Source: Kutzneria kofuensis
GTDB taxonomy: Bacteria > Actinomycetota > Actinomycetes > Mycobacteriales > Pseudonocardiaceae
Assembly: GCF_014203355.1 (NCBI RefSeq)
Contig: NZ_JACHIR010000001.1
Span: 5,148,038 to 5,212,037, forward strand
Length of the DNA stretch: 64,000 bases
Direction: 5' to 3'
The notes beneath the pieces were generated by a model. It saw nothing but the letters and a program-made list of their open reading frames with translations. It was not told the origin of the DNA and did not search any database. This document shows, in pieces, positions 35,061-44,307 of this stretch (positions are counted from its first letter, which is position 1; each line of letters starts with the position of its first letter). The position numbers and the translations under genes were made by a program.

Positions 35061-35258
35061 CAGCCCAACCCCTTCGTCGGTGGACGGCCGCGCACAGACG
35101 TACCAGGCCAGGGCGGGAATCTGAAGAATTTTCGCGATCTGAACCGTGACGGCTCGAATAACTGTGAACGAGCAGGGCTTCTCCCCGCGGGGCGGGCGAT
35201 CCTACCCTCGGCAGTGTTAGGGAACTTTCCTAACTGTCAAGAAACCAAGGAGGTGTGC

Positions 35259-35762
35259 ATGAAAAGCAAGCTGCTGGTCGCCCTGCTCGGCATCGGCTTG
35301 CTCGTCGCGGGAGCCGCCCCTGCCCAGGCCGCCGTGACGCCGCACAGCACCACGTACACCATGTACGTGACGCTCTACGGCGCGCTGGACAACGACCCGC
35401 CCGGCAGTGCCGACATCGCCTACCCGCAGATCCACTCGCAGGCGGGCGGCACCGGCACGTACAGCAACCCGGTCACGTTCGCGACCGACCGGTCGGAGCT
35501 GGCCCCCGGCACCAGGGTCTACTACTCCTACCTGAAGAAGTACTTCATCATGGAGGACAGCTGCGCCGCCTGTATCTCCGACTGGAAGAGCGGCAAGCGC
35601 CACATCGACATGTGGGCCGGCAACTCGACCAACTCGGCGATCATCGACTGCGAGAACAAGCTCACCCGCAGCGGCTCGGTGATCGTCAACCCGGCGTCCA
35701 ACCTGACGGTCGACACGACGCCGATCTTCAACACCAGCACGCACAAGTGCTACTCGCCGTGA
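35259..35762 (+). CDS. Secreted protein with double-psi beta-barrel-like (3D/RlpA-type) fold
   Basis: 167 residues with a signal peptide (KLLVALLGIGLLVAGAAPAQAA). The mature part has TLYGALDNDPPGSADIAYPQIHSQAGGTGTY, VTFATDRSELAPGT, and KKYFIMEDSCAACISDWKSGKRHIDMWAG, a pattern like the 3D/RlpA/expansin barrel in which the ED and HxDxW groups line a groove. Four cysteines. AGGAGG precedes ATG 35259. Cell-wall or polysaccharide binding is plausible; enzyme activity is unproven. Confidence 0.7.
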   Translation: MKSKLLVALLGIGLLVAGAAPAQAAVTPHSTTYTMYVTLYGALDNDPPGSADIAYPQIHSQAGGTGTYSNPVTFATDRSELAPGTRVYYSYLKKYFIMEDSCAACISDWKSGKRHIDMWAGNSTNSAIIDCENKLTRSGSVIVNPASNLTVDTTPIFNTSTHKCYSP

Positions 35763-35777
35763 TGACACGGTGACGCA

Positions 35778-35805
35778 GTGGTCCGGTAACGCCGCGCCGG
35801 ACCAC
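35778..35805 (+). terminator. Hairpin after the secreted-protein gene
   Basis: GTGGTCCGG (35778-35786) pairs with CCGGACCAC (35797-35805), 16 bases after the stop. The 140-base gap that follows is too short for a cobalamin riboswitch before the metal permease. Confidence 0.65.
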
Positions 35806-35902
35806 CCTGTGTGAGAATTCTCCGCTGAACAGCGCTGTCGCCAAAGGGTTGCAGGTACCACAATCTGCCTGTTGCATCCCCTAGCTCGAAAGAGGCGGCG
35901 AC

Positions 35903-36994
35903 ATGGTGGACACCCTGCGTCCCGACCGCACCCGACCGCTGGGCCGGTCGGAGTGGGCCAGCATCGGCGGCATGGCCGCCTTCGTGCTCGCCCTGCACGT
36001 GATCGGGTGGGGTTCGCTGATCTTCCTCATCTCGCCGGCCAACTACCAGATCGGCAACGGCCAGGTCTTCGGCGTCGGGCTCGGGCTCACCGCGTACACG
36101 CTCGGCCTGCGGCACGCCTTCGACGCCGACCACATCGCCGCCATCGACAACACCACCCGGAAGCTGATGTCCGAGGGCAAGCGGCCGCTGTCGGTCGGCT
36201 TCTGGTTCTCCCTCGGCCACTCCAGCGTCGTCTTCGGCCTCTGCGTGCTGCTGGCGCTGGGCGTCCGGGCCCTGGCCGGCGAGGTCGCCGACGACGGCTC
36301 ACCGCTGCACAACTGGACCGGCATCGTGGGCACGCTCGTCTCCGGCACCTTCCTGGTGCTCATCGGCGTGATCAACCTCGTCGTGATGGCCCACATCATC
36401 AAGGTGTTCCGCAAGATGCGCGGCGGCGAGTTCGACGAGGCCGAGCTGGAGCGCCGGCTGGACGAGCGCGGCTTCATGAACCGGATCCTGCGCGGCCTGA
36501 CCAAGGCCATCAGCCGGCCGTGGCAGATGTACCCGACCGGCCTTCTGTTCGGCCTCGGCTTCGACACCGCCACCGAGGTGTCGCTGCTCGTCCTCGCCGG
36601 CGGCGCCGCCGCGTTCGCCCTGCCCTGGTACGCCATCCTGACGCTGCCCGTGCTGTTCGCCGCCGGCATGAGCCTGTTCGACTCCATCGACGGCTGCTTC
36701 ATGAACTTCGCCTACGGCTGGGCCTTCGCCAAGCCCGTGCGCAAGGTCTTCTACAACATCACCGTCACCGGCCTGTCCGTGGTGGTGGCGCTGGTCATCG
36801 GTGTCATCGAGCTGCTCCAGCTGCTGGCGGAGAAGCTCGAGGTCACCACCGGCGTGCTCGGCTGGATCGACACCCTCGACCTGAACCTGGTCGGCTACGT
36901 GATCGTCGGCCTGTTCGTGCTCACCTGGCTGGTGGCGCTCGCGGTGTGGCGGTTCGGCCGCATCGAGGAGCGCTGGTCGGTGGAGGCGTCCTAG
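35903..36994 (+). CDS. Nickel/cobalt permease, NiCoT family
   Basis: 363 residues, about eight membrane helices. Helix 2 has the signature RHAFDADHIAAIDNTTRKL, followed by GFWFSLGHSSVVF and LGFDTATEVSLLVL, the three motifs of the HoxN/NixA family that line the metal path. It imports Ni2+ or Co2+ across the inner membrane. A GTTGCA direct repeat (35848 and 35871) lies in the promoter region and could be a metal-regulator site, but this is weak. It ends in a 4-base overlap with the convergent oxidoreductase. Confidence 0.94.
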   Translation: MVDTLRPDRTRPLGRSEWASIGGMAAFVLALHVIGWGSLIFLISPANYQIGNGQVFGVGLGLTAYTLGLRHAFDADHIAAIDNTTRKLMSEGKRPLSVGFWFSLGHSSVVFGLCVLLALGVRALAGEVADDGSPLHNWTGIVGTLVSGTFLVLIGVINLVVMAHIIKVFRKMRGGEFDEAELERRLDERGFMNRILRGLTKAISRPWQMYPTGLLFGLGFDTATEVSLLVLAGGAAAFALPWYAILTLPVLFAAGMSLFDSIDGCFMNFAYGWAFAKPVRKVFYNITVTGLSVVVALVIGVIELLQLLAEKLEVTTGVLGWIDTLDLNLVGYVIVGLFVLTWLVALAVWRFGRIEERWSVEAS

Positions 36995-38070
36995 CGGAGC
37001 GCCGTCCACCCGGCGCCGCGGACGATGCCCTCCTTGATCAGCGCGCCGACGCGTCCGGTGATGACCGTCTTCTTCGGACGGTCCATCGCGTCGACCAGTT
37101 GCACCAGAGCGTCCTTGCGGCCGAGGCTGATGCACTGGAGGTAGTAGCGGTAGCCGAACGGCTTCGGCTCCTGGTTGCGGAGCCGGGCGGCGATCGCCTT
37201 GGCGGTGTACTCCGCCATCGGTTCGGCGGTGGCGCAGGCCATCCGCAGTTCCTGGCCGTTGATCCGGACCACGGCGCTGTCGCCGATCGCGTAGATGTCG
37301 GGGTGCGAGACCGACCGTTGCGTCTCGTCCACCACGATCCGTCCGTCGCGATCGGTCCGGATGCCGGCCTCCTTGGCCAGCGGCGAGACGCGGAACCCCG
37401 TTGTCCACACCGTGATGTCGGTCGGCAGCTCGTCGCAGTCGGTCAGCACGACGCTGTCCGCCAGCACCTTGGCGACCCGGGCGCCGGTGCGGACCTCGAT
37501 GCCCAGCCGGTTGAACACCCGGCCCAGGTGCCTGCGCGCGTTGGCCGACAGGCTGCTGCCCGGCGCGTGGCCGGCGACGACCCGGACGTGCAGGTTCGGG
37601 TGCTGCTCGGCCAGCTCGGTCGCCACCTCGACGCCCGTCAGGCCGGCGCCGACGACCGTCACGGTTCCCTTGGTCGGCAACAGATCCCGGAGCCTCGTCG
37701 CGTCCGCGTGACCGGCCACCGCGTGGGCGTTCTCCGCGACGCCCGGGACGCCGTGGTCGTCGGCGACGCTGCCGAGGGCGTACACCAGCGTGTCGTAGCC
37801 GATCACGCGGCCGTCGACGTCGATCTCCTTGCGGGCCGGGTCGATCGCCCGCACCCAGCCGATGACCAGCTCGATCCCCGTGCCCCGCACCGACTCCGCC
37901 AGCGGCCGCACCCGCAGGTTCTCGCCGGCCGCATGCTGGTGCAGCCGGACCCGCTCGACGAAGTCCGGCGCCGCGTTGACCAGGGTGACCCGCGCATCGG
38001 TCCGCCGGGCGAGGCGGTGGGCCGCGACGAGACCCGAGTAGCCGGCGCCGATGACGACGATGTTCGTCAT
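36991..38070 (-). CDS. FAD/NAD(P)-dependent oxidoreductase (NDH-2-like), ECF41-linked
   Basis: 359-residue flavoprotein of the pyridine nucleotide-disulfide family. NIVVIGAGYSGLVAAHRLARR binds FAD, VTVVGAGLTGVEVATELAE binds NAD(P)H, and HPDIYAIGDSAVV closes the FAD site. It lacks a redox-active CxxxxC pair, so it is NDH-2/FSP1-like. ATG 38070 was chosen (GAAGGGA upstream; TTG 38076 also in frame). It lies 67 bases downstream of an ECF41 sigma factor; such sigma factors are known to control one linked oxidoreductase, epimerase or carboxymuconolactone decarboxylase gene. Confidence 0.85.
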   Translation of the reverse strand: MTNIVVIGAGYSGLVAAHRLARRTDARVTLVNAAPDFVERVRLHQHAAGENLRVRPLAESVRGTGIELVIGWVRAIDPARKEIDVDGRVIGYDTLVYALGSVADDHGVPGVAENAHAVAGHADATRLRDLLPTKGTVTVVGAGLTGVEVATELAEQHPNLHVRVVAGHAPGSSLSANARRHLGRVFNRLGIEVRTGARVAKVLADSVVLTDCDELPTDITVWTTGFRVSPLAKEAGIRTDRDGRIVVDETQRSVSHPDIYAIGDSAVVRINGQELRMACATAEPMAEYTAKAIAARLRNQEPKPFGYRYYLQCISLGRKDALVQLVDAMDRPKKTVITGRVGALIKEGIVRGAGWTALR

Positions 38071-38137
38071 GTCCAAGTCCCTTCCCTCGTGGTGACGGGA
38101 CTTGAACCGGACAGCCGCGCGATTCCTGACAGGGCGG

Positions 38138-39001
38138 CTATGTGTGCTGCGTCACCTGCGCGGCGATGTGCGCCAGCTTGTCGGGATTGACGATCGCGCG
38201 GAAGTCGGTGATCAGGCCGTCCACGATCTGCAGGTTGATCACGGTGGTCAGGTCGCCGTGGACGAACGCGAGGATCGCCGGTTCGCCGTTGACCTCGTCG
38301 ATGCGGATCTCCAGCCCCTCGACGTTGCTGGCCAGCCAGTTCAGGTAGACGGTCGCCCGCTCGCGGCCGCGGATCGGCTTGCGGGCCGCCCGAGTCTTGC
38401 CGCCGCCGTCCGCCCAGGCGACGACGCCCTCGGCCAGCATGCCCTCCAGTGCCGCCATGTTCCCGCTGCGGGCGGCGACCAGGAAGTTCTTGGTGATGCG
38501 CAGCTTCTCCTCGCCGCTGGCGTCGAACCGCGGCCGGTCCTGCGCCACCCGCTGCTTGGCCCGGCGGTAGAGCTGCTGGCAGTTCGCCTCGGTCAGGTCG
38601 AGCACGTCGGCGATCTCGCGGTGGCTGTACTCGAAGGCCTCGCGCAGCACGAACACCGCCCGCTCGGCCGGCGTGAGCCGTTCCATCAGCAGCAGGAAGG
38701 CCATCGACACGGACTCGCGCAGCTCGGCCGTGTCCAGCGGGGTGTACGAGGTCAGCAGCGGCTCCGGCAGCCACGGGCCGACGTAGCTCTCGCGGCGGGC
38801 CCGCGCCGAGGTCAGCCGGGTCAGGCACAGGTTGGTCAGCACCTTGGTCAGCCACGCCGCCGGCTCGCGGATCTCGGCCTGGTCGGCGGCGTGCCAGCGC
38901 AGGTACGTGTCCTGCACCGCGTCCTCCGCCTCCGCCGCCGAGCCGAGCAGCCGGTAGGCGACCGCGAACAGGCGCTGCCGGTGCTGCTCGAAGTCCGCCA
39001 C
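38138..39001 (-). CDS. ECF41-family RNA polymerase sigma factor with SnoaL-like C-terminus
   Basis: 287 residues. Sigma region 2 is FAVAYRLLGSAAEAEDAVQDTYLRW and region 4 is LTPAERAVFVLREAFEYSHREIADVL ... TEANCQQLYRRAKQRV. The C-terminal ~110 residues are a SnoaL-like extension carrying DGGGK and NPDKL, the two motifs that define ECF41 and regulate activity in place of an anti-sigma factor. The GTG at 39001 starts the conserved domain; the ribosome site is weak. It is followed by its probable target, the oxidoreductase. Confidence 0.93.
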   Translation of the reverse strand: MADFEQHRQRLFAVAYRLLGSAAEAEDAVQDTYLRWHAADQAEIREPAAWLTKVLTNLCLTRLTSARARRESYVGPWLPEPLLTSYTPLDTAELRESVSMAFLLLMERLTPAERAVFVLREAFEYSHREIADVLDLTEANCQQLYRRAKQRVAQDRPRFDASGEEKLRITKNFLVAARSGNMAALEGMLAEGVVAWADGGGKTRAARKPIRGRERATVYLNWLASNVEGLEIRIDEVNGEPAILAFVHGDLTTVINLQIVDGLITDFRAIVNPDKLAHIAAQVTQHT

Positions 39002-39105
39002 CCGGCCGAGTCTAGGCGCGGCTCGACCCTCGATCTCGCCCAGGCCTTCGCGGCCGCGCCCGAACTGCGGGCCGGGAGAGGGAAACCCCTCCACTGTGGA
39101 GCGAT

Positions 39106-39684
39106 TCAGCTGAGGGAGTGCACCGCCGCGTAGGCCATCGCGGCGAGCAGGTCCGCCATCTGCGCCCGGTCGAGGTGCGCGGAGTGCGGGGTGGAGTTGA
39201 TCAACCCGAACAGCGCGTGCGCGGCGGCCCGGGCCGCTGGCTCGCCCACTTCGGGGCGGGAGCGGCGGATCGTCGTGACCCAGACCTCGACGTAGCGGCG
39301 CTGCAGGGTGCGCACCCGCTGCCGGTCGGTGTCGGCGAGGTTGCCGAGGTCCCGCTCCTGCACGGTGATCAGCGCGGGATTGTCCAGCGCGAAGTCGACC
39401 TGCCAGCGGATGAGCGTCCGGATCGATTCCTCGGCGTCGCCGGCCACCCGGACGCGGGCCTGGGCGCCGGCCAGCAGGAGCTCGCTGATGGACGTCAGCA
39501 TCTCGCCGAGAACGGCGTCCTTGCTGCGGAAGTGCCGGTACAGGGCGGGCCCGGAGATGCCGACGGCCGCGCCGATGTCGTTGATGCCGACGCCGTGGAA
39601 GCCGTGCCGGGCGAACAACTCGGCGGCGGCGGCCAGGATCTGCTCCCGCCGGCTCGGGGTCGCGGTCTGCTCGGCGAACGGCAC
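39106..39684 (-). CDS. TetR-family regulator, probable controller of the acyl-CoA carboxylase operon
   Basis: 192 residues. N-terminal helix-turn-helix: REQILAAAAELFARHGFHGVGINDIGAAVGISGPALYRHFRSKDAVL. The remainder is the helical ligand domain, which in related proteins binds acyl-CoA. GTG 39684 is the start. The 16-bp palindrome at 39707-39722 lies 22 bases upstream of its own start, and two copies of the same palindrome precede the carboxylase operon at 40740, so it probably represses both itself and that operon. Confidence 0.88.
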   Translation of the reverse strand: MPFAEQTATPSRREQILAAAAELFARHGFHGVGINDIGAAVGISGPALYRHFRSKDAVLGEMLTSISELLLAGAQARVRVAGDAEESIRTLIRWQVDFALDNPALITVQERDLGNLADTDRQRVRTLQRRYVEVWVTTIRRSRPEVGEPAARAAAHALFGLINSTPHSAHLDRAQMADLLAAMAYAAVHSLS

Positions 39685-39706
39685 GCCACCGATGGTAGAC
39701 GAGCGA

Positions 39707-39722
39707 GTTAACGAACGCTAAC
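39707..39722. promoter_or_regulatory. TetR operator, copy 1: GTTAACGAACGCTAAC
   Basis: 16-bp palindrome matching GTTARCGnnCGYTAAC, 22 bases upstream of the TetR gene start. The same consensus occurs twice upstream of the carboxylase operon, which supports the operator assignment. Confidence 0.75.
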
Positions 39723-39871
39723 CGCGGTATCGAACGGTGGAGTGACCGGGTGTGTTTCGTACCCAAAAGGCGAATATGTCATCAACTCTTGACGAATCTC
39801 TTCCGGCGGAAACCTTGTTCCTGCAACGATTATCGGGTCTCGGCACACCTCAACGGAGAGGCTCCCCTGTC

Positions 39872-40660
39872 ATGCGCCTGTCTCGTGCCCTCCCCTGCCT
39901 CGCGGTCGCCGTCGCGGCCGCACTGTCCACAACGGCCGTCGCCCACGCGGCGCCGGCTGCCGTCAACTACGCCGCGGTCGGCGACTCCTATGCCGCCGGT
40001 GTCGGCGCGCAGAGCTCGTACGACAACAGTTGCGACCGCAGCAGCAAGGGTTACCCGAGCCTGTGGGCGGCCGCGCACTCGGTGTCCGCTTTCACCAACG
40101 TCGCCTGCTCGGGCGCGAAAACCAGTGACGTCCTCAACAGCCAGGTGGCCTCGCTCAGCTCGGCCAACACCGTGGTCACGGTGACGATCGGCGGCAACGA
40201 CGCCGGCTTCTCCAGTGTGATGGAGTCCTGCATCATCGGTGGCGACTCCGGCTGCAACACCGCGGTCAACAACGCCAAGAACTTCGTCAACACCACCCTG
40301 CCCGGCCTGCTGGACAACACCTACAACGCGATCCGCAGCCACGCCCCGAACGCGTCGGTCTACGTGGTGGGTTACCCGCACTTCTACCAGCTCGGCGGCT
40401 CCTGCAACGTGGGCCTGAGCGACACCTCGCGCAACTACATCAACAGCGGCGCGGACACGTTGGACTCCGCCGTCTCGGCGGCGGCGAGCCGGCACGGCTT
40501 CCGGTTCGTCGACGTGCGCTCGCTCTTCGACGGCCATGGCATCTGCTCCTCGACCTGGTGGCTGAACAGCGTGACCTGGCCGGTGGTGAACTCCTACCAC
40601 CCGAACGCGGCCGGCTACTCCGGCGGCTACCTGCCCGCGCTGAACGCCGTGACCGGCTGA
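39872..40660 (+). CDS. Secreted SGNH/GDSL-type esterase or lipase
   Basis: 262 residues with a signal peptide (ALPCLAVAVAAALSTTAVAHAA). Block I is YAAVGDSYAAG (nucleophile Ser), block III is VTIGGNDAGF, and the catalytic His is in SYHPNAAGY. The usual Asp two residues before the His-Pro is Ser here, as in some streptomycete lipases that work as a dyad. Six cysteines suggest three disulfides. Start at ATG 39872, after GGAGAGG. It lies between the TetR gene and the operon that gene probably controls, with no obvious functional link. Confidence 0.88.
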   Translation: MRLSRALPCLAVAVAAALSTTAVAHAAPAAVNYAAVGDSYAAGVGAQSSYDNSCDRSSKGYPSLWAAAHSVSAFTNVACSGAKTSDVLNSQVASLSSANTVVTVTIGGNDAGFSSVMESCIIGGDSGCNTAVNNAKNFVNTTLPGLLDNTYNAIRSHAPNASVYVVGYPHFYQLGGSCNVGLSDTSRNYINSGADTLDSAVSAAASRHGFRFVDVRSLFDGHGICSSTWWLNSVTWPVVNSYHPNAAGYSGGYLPALNAVTG

Positions 40661-40681
40661 GGGGCCTGACTGGACGAAGTT

Positions 40682-40725
40682 GTTAGCGGCCGTTAACCTG
40701 GAGGTCTGGGTTAACGGTCGCTAAC
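40682..40725 (+). promoter_or_regulatory. Paired TetR operators upstream of the carboxylase operon
   Basis: GTTAGCGGCCGTTAAC (40682-40697) and GTTAACGGTCGCTAAC (40710-40725) share the consensus at 39707. Their centres are 28 bp apart. The second ends 14 bases before the accD start codon, so bound repressor would cover the promoter and leader. Confidence 0.8.
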
Positions 40726-40739
40726 AGCTGAGGAGCGTC

Positions 40740-42344
40740 ATGGTCGCGCCGGCACTGGCCAGCGCCGCGGATCCGGCGGATCCGGGCTACCAGCGCAACG
40801 CCAAGGAACACGCCGAGCTGGTCGCGCAGCTGCGGGGCCGGCTGGCCGAGGTCGCGCTGGGCGGACCCGAGAAGGCGCGCATCCGGCATGTGGAACGCGG
40901 CAAGCTGCTGCCGCGCGACCGGGTGGACTCCCTGCTCGACCCGGGCTCGCCGTTCCTGGAGCTGTCCCCGCTGGCCGCCAACGGCATGTATGAGGACCAG
41001 GCGCCGGCCGCCGGCATCATCACGGGCGTCGGGCGGGTCGAGGGCCGCGAGTGCGTGATCGTCGCCAACGACGCCACGGTCAAGGGCGGCACCTACTACC
41101 CGATCACCGTCAAGAAGCACCTGCGCGCCCAGGAAGTGGCGCTGCACAACAACCTTCCCTGCCTGTACCTGGTGGACTCGGGCGGCGCGTTCCTGCCGCG
41201 GCAGGACGACGTGTTCCCGGACCGCGAGCACTTCGGCCGGATCTTCTACAACCAGGCCACGATGTCCGCGAAGGGCATCCCGCAGATCGCCGCCGTGCTG
41301 GGCTCGTGCACCGCGGGCGGCGCGTACGTGCCGGCGATGAGCGACGAGGCGATCATCGTGCGCGGCCAGGGCACGATCTTCCTGGGCGGCCCGCCGCTGG
41401 TGAAGGCGGCCACCGGCGAGATCGTCACCGCCGAGGAGCTGGGCGGCGGCGAGCTGCACTCCCGCACCTCCGGCGTCACCGACCACCTCGCCGAGGACGA
41501 CGCGCACGCGTTGCGCATCATGCGCCAGATCGTCGCCACCTTCGGGCCCCGCCCGCAGCGGCCGTGGGAGATCGAGCCGACCGAGGAACCGGCCGTCGAC
41601 CCCGACCAGCTCTACGGCGTGGTCCCGATCGACACCCGCACCCCGTACGACGTGCGCGAGGTCATCGCCCGGATCGTCGACGGCAGCCGGTTCGCGGAGT
41701 TCAAGTCGGAGTACGGCGCCACGCTGGTCACCGGCTTCGCCCGGATCCACGGCCACCCGGTCGGCATCATCGCCAACAACGGCATCCTGTTCAGCGAGTC
41801 CGCGGTCAAGGGCGCGCACTTCATCGAGCTGTGCGACCAGCGCGGCATCCCGCTGGTGTTCCTGCAGAACATCTCCGGCTTCATGGTCGGCCGCGAGTAC
41901 GAGGCCGGCGGCATCGCCAAGCACGGCGCGAAGATGGTCACCGCGGTGGCCTGCGCCCGGGTGCCGAAGTTCACCGTGGTGATCGGCGGCTCGTTCGGCG
42001 CGGGCAACTACTCGATGTGCGGCCGGGCCTATTCGCCGCGGTTCCTGTGGATGTGGCCGAACGCCCGGATCTCGGTGATGGGCGGCGAGCAGGCCGCCTC
42101 CGTGCTCGCGACGGTCCGCCGGGACCAGCTCGGCGACGACTGGCCCCAGGAGGACGAAGAGGCGTTCAAGCAGCCGATCCGGGACCAGTACGAGAGCCAG
42201 GGCAACCCGTACTACTCGACCGCCCGGCTGTGGGACGACGGCGTGATCGACCCCAAGGACACCCGGACCGTGCTGGGCCTGGCGTTGTCCGCCGCGGCCA
42301 ACGAGCCGCTGCCTCCCGTCCGCTACGGCGTCTTCAGGATGTGA
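40740..42344 (+). CDS. accD1: Acyl-CoA carboxylase carboxyltransferase subunit (methylcrotonyl-CoA carboxylase beta type)
   Basis: 534 residues, two crotonase-fold halves. [24 protein letters not shown] and [16 protein letters not shown] (first half), and [22 protein letters not shown] and [16 protein letters not shown] (second half) form the CoA and biotin-transfer sites. The length and N-terminus ([17 protein letters not shown]) match the AccD1/MccB type rather than the propionyl-CoA AccD5 type. It transfers CO2 from biotin to 3-methylcrotonyl-CoA in leucine breakdown. First gene of a TetR-controlled three-gene operon; GAGGAG precedes the ATG. Confidence 0.93.
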   Translation: MVAPALASAADPADPGYQRNAKEHAELVAQLRGRLAEVALGGPEKARIRHVERGKLLPRDRVDSLLDPGSPFLELSPLAANGMYEDQAPAAGIITGVGRVEGRECVIVANDATVKGGTYYPITVKKHLRAQEVALHNNLPCLYLVDSGGAFLPRQDDVFPDREHFGRIFYNQATMSAKGIPQIAAVLGSCTAGGAYVPAMSDEAIIVRGQGTIFLGGPPLVKAATGEIVTAEELGGGELHSRTSGVTDHLAEDDAHALRIMRQIVATFGPRPQRPWEIEPTEEPAVDPDQLYGVVPIDTRTPYDVREVIARIVDGSRFAEFKSEYGATLVTGFARIHGHPVGIIANNGILFSESAVKGAHFIELCDQRGIPLVFLQNISGFMVGREYEAGGIAKHGAKMVTAVACARVPKFTVVIGGSFGAGNYSMCGRAYSPRFLWMWPNARISVMGGEQAASVLATVRRDQLGDDWPQEDEEAFKQPIRDQYESQGNPYYSTARLWDDGVIDPKDTRTVLGLALSAAANEPLPPVRYGVFRM

Positions 42345-42346
42345 TC

Positions 42347-44302
42347 ATGTTCGACACCGTACTCATCGCCAACCGCGGCGAGATCGCGGTCCGCGTCGCG
42401 ACCACGTTGCGGCGTATGGGGATTCGCAGCGTCGCCGTGCACAGCGACGCCGACGCGGGCGCCCGCCACGTGCGCGAGGCCGACGTGGCCGTGCGCATCG
42501 GGCCGGCAGCCGCGCGGGAGAGCTACCTGTCGATCGAGCGCATCATCGACGCCGCTGTGAAGACGGGTGCGCAGGCCGTCCACCCCGGATATGGCTTCCT
42601 GGCCGAGAATGCGGCGTTCGCGCGGGCCTGCGCCGAGGCGGGGCTGGTGTTCGTCGGCCCGCCGCCGGCGGCGATCGACGCCATGGGCGACAAGATCCGC
42701 GCCAAGCAGACCGTGACCGCGGCGGGCGTGCCGGTGGTGCCGGGCGCGTTCGGCGCCGACATCGAGCACGCGGTCGCCGAGGTCGGCTTTCCGGTGCTGC
42801 TCAAGCCGTCCGCCGGTGGCGGCGGCAAGGGCATGCGGCTGGTGCACTCGCTGGACGAGCTCCCGGCGGCCATCGAGTCGGCCAAGCGGGAAGCGTTGAA
42901 CTCCTTCGGCGACGACACTCTGCTGGCGGAACGCTTCGTGCAGAACCCGCGGCACATCGAGATCCAGGTGCTGGCCGACGCCCACGGCACGGTGCTGCAC
43001 CTCGGCGAGCGGGAGTGCAGCCTGCAGCGCCGGCACCAGAAGATCATCGAAGAGGCCCCATCGCCGCTTCTCGACGAGGAAACCCGCGCGCGGATGGGGA
43101 AGTCGGCCGCCGACGCGGCCGCGGCGGTCGGCTACACCGGCGCCGGCACGGTGGAGTTCATCGTCTCCGCCGACCGGCCCGACGAGTTCTTCTTCATGGA
43201 GATGAACACCCGGCTCCAGGTCGAGCACCCGGTGACCGAGCTGGTCACCGGCATCGACCTCGTCGAGCAGCAGCTGCGCGTCGCCGCCAGCGAGCGCCTT
43301 TCCCTGACGCAGGACGACATCCGGCTCACCGGTCACGCCGTCGAGGCCCGCATCTACGCGGAGGACCCGGCGCACGGCTTCCTGCCCACCGGCGGCACCC
43401 TGCTGGCCCTGGAGGAGCCGAGCGACCGGATCCGCATCGACTCCGGCGTTTCCGAGGGCTCGGTCGTCGGCAGCGACTACGACCCCATGCTGGCCAAGCA
43501 CATCGCGTACGCGTCCACAAGAGACGAAGCGCTGCGCAAGCTCCGGTCGGCGCTCGGCGACGTCACGATCCTCGGCGTCACCACGAACATCCCGTTCCTG
43601 CGGGCCCTGCTGGCCGACGAGGACGTGGTCGCCGGCCGGCTCGACACCGGCCTGGTGGAACGCAAACTGGCGGCGCTGGTCGCCAACCCGATGCCCGACG
43701 ACGTGCTCGTCGCGGCGGCCCTGGAACGCGCCTTGGCGCTGGAGCCGCGCGGCGAAACCGTTGACCCGTGGGACATCCCCGGCGGATGGCGGATCGGCCA
43801 GCCGGCGTGGACGTCCTGGCTGATCGGCGCGCCCGGCGACGAGCCGGCCAAGGTGCGCCTGCGCGGCCGGGCGTCGAACGCCGAGGTCGTGATCAACAAC
43901 GGCGAGCCGGTCGCGGCCGGCGCGTGGCACGAAGGCAACCGGCTCCACGTCCGCAGCGGCGGCGTGACCAGGTCGTACCGGCACGCCCGGGACGGCGAGA
44001 TCACCTGGATCGGAAACTGGCCGCTGCTGGAGACCGAGCCGCTGCAGCAGTCCCGCAAGGGCGGGGCCGGCGCGGCCGGCGGCGCGGTCACCAGCCCGAT
44101 GCCCGGCACGGTGCTGCTGCTCAAGGTCGCCGCCGGCGAACGGGTCAACGCCGGCCAGCCGCTGCTGGTCGTCGAGGCCATGAAGATGGAACACACGGTC
44201 GTCGCGCCCATCGACGGCGCGGTCGCGGAGCTGGCGGTGCACGCGGGCCAACAGGTTCGGCTCGGCCAGCAGCTCGCGGTTGTTGCACCCCTACAGGAGT
44301 GA
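42347..44302 (+). CDS. accA1: Biotin carboxylase / biotin carboxyl carrier protein (methylcrotonyl-CoA carboxylase alpha type)
   Basis: 651 residues. ATP-grasp biotin carboxylase at about 1-450: [39 protein letters not shown] and [18 protein letters not shown] middle BT-like domain at about 480-575 is followed by the C-terminal biotinyl domain, with the biotin Lys in [12 protein letters not shown]. Starts 2 bases after the accD1 stop. With AccD1 it forms the carboxylase. An earlier in-frame extension is an antisense-free artefact of high GC and is not used. Confidence 0.94.
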   Translation: MFDTVLIANRGEIAVRVATTLRRMGIRSVAVHSDADAGARHVREADVAVRIGPAAARESYLSIERIIDAAVKTGAQAVHPGYGFLAENAAFARACAEAGLVFVGPPPAAIDAMGDKIRAKQTVTAAGVPVVPGAFGADIEHAVAEVGFPVLLKPSAGGGGKGMRLVHSLDELPAAIESAKREALNSFGDDTLLAERFVQNPRHIEIQVLADAHGTVLHLGERECSLQRRHQKIIEEAPSPLLDEETRARMGKSAADAAAAVGYTGAGTVEFIVSADRPDEFFFMEMNTRLQVEHPVTELVTGIDLVEQQLRVAASERLSLTQDDIRLTGHAVEARIYAEDPAHGFLPTGGTLLALEEPSDRIRIDSGVSEGSVVGSDYDPMLAKHIAYASTRDEALRKLRSALGDVTILGVTTNIPFLRALLADEDVVAGRLDTGLVERKLAALVANPMPDDVLVAAALERALALEPRGETVDPWDIPGGWRIGQPAWTSWLIGAPGDEPAKVRLRGRASNAEVVINNGEPVAAGAWHEGNRLHVRSGGVTRSYRHARDGEITWIGNWPLLETEPLQQSRKGGAGAAGGAVTSPMPGTVLLLKVAAGERVNAGQPLLVVEAMKMEHTVVAPIDGAVAELAVHAGQQVRLGQQLAVVAPLQE

Positions 44303-44307
44303 CGAGC

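Noticed and set aside
35763-35902. Cobalamin riboswitch upstream of the nickel/cobalt permease
   Set aside because: The gap is 140 bases including a terminator hairpin, too short for the class, and no B12-box sequence is visible.
38071-38137. Canonical ECF41 promoter before the oxidoreductase
   Set aside because: TGTCAGG and CGTC occur in the gap but 27 bases apart, far from the usual 16-17, so I did not annotate it.
42323-44251. Long antisense reading frame (642 codons) opposite accA1
   Set aside because: Low-complexity His/Gln/Arg/Val composition and perfect overlap with a conserved biotin carboxylase. It is a shadow of high-GC codon use, as are other long antisense frames at 12161-13828, 15860-17245 and 61089-62660.
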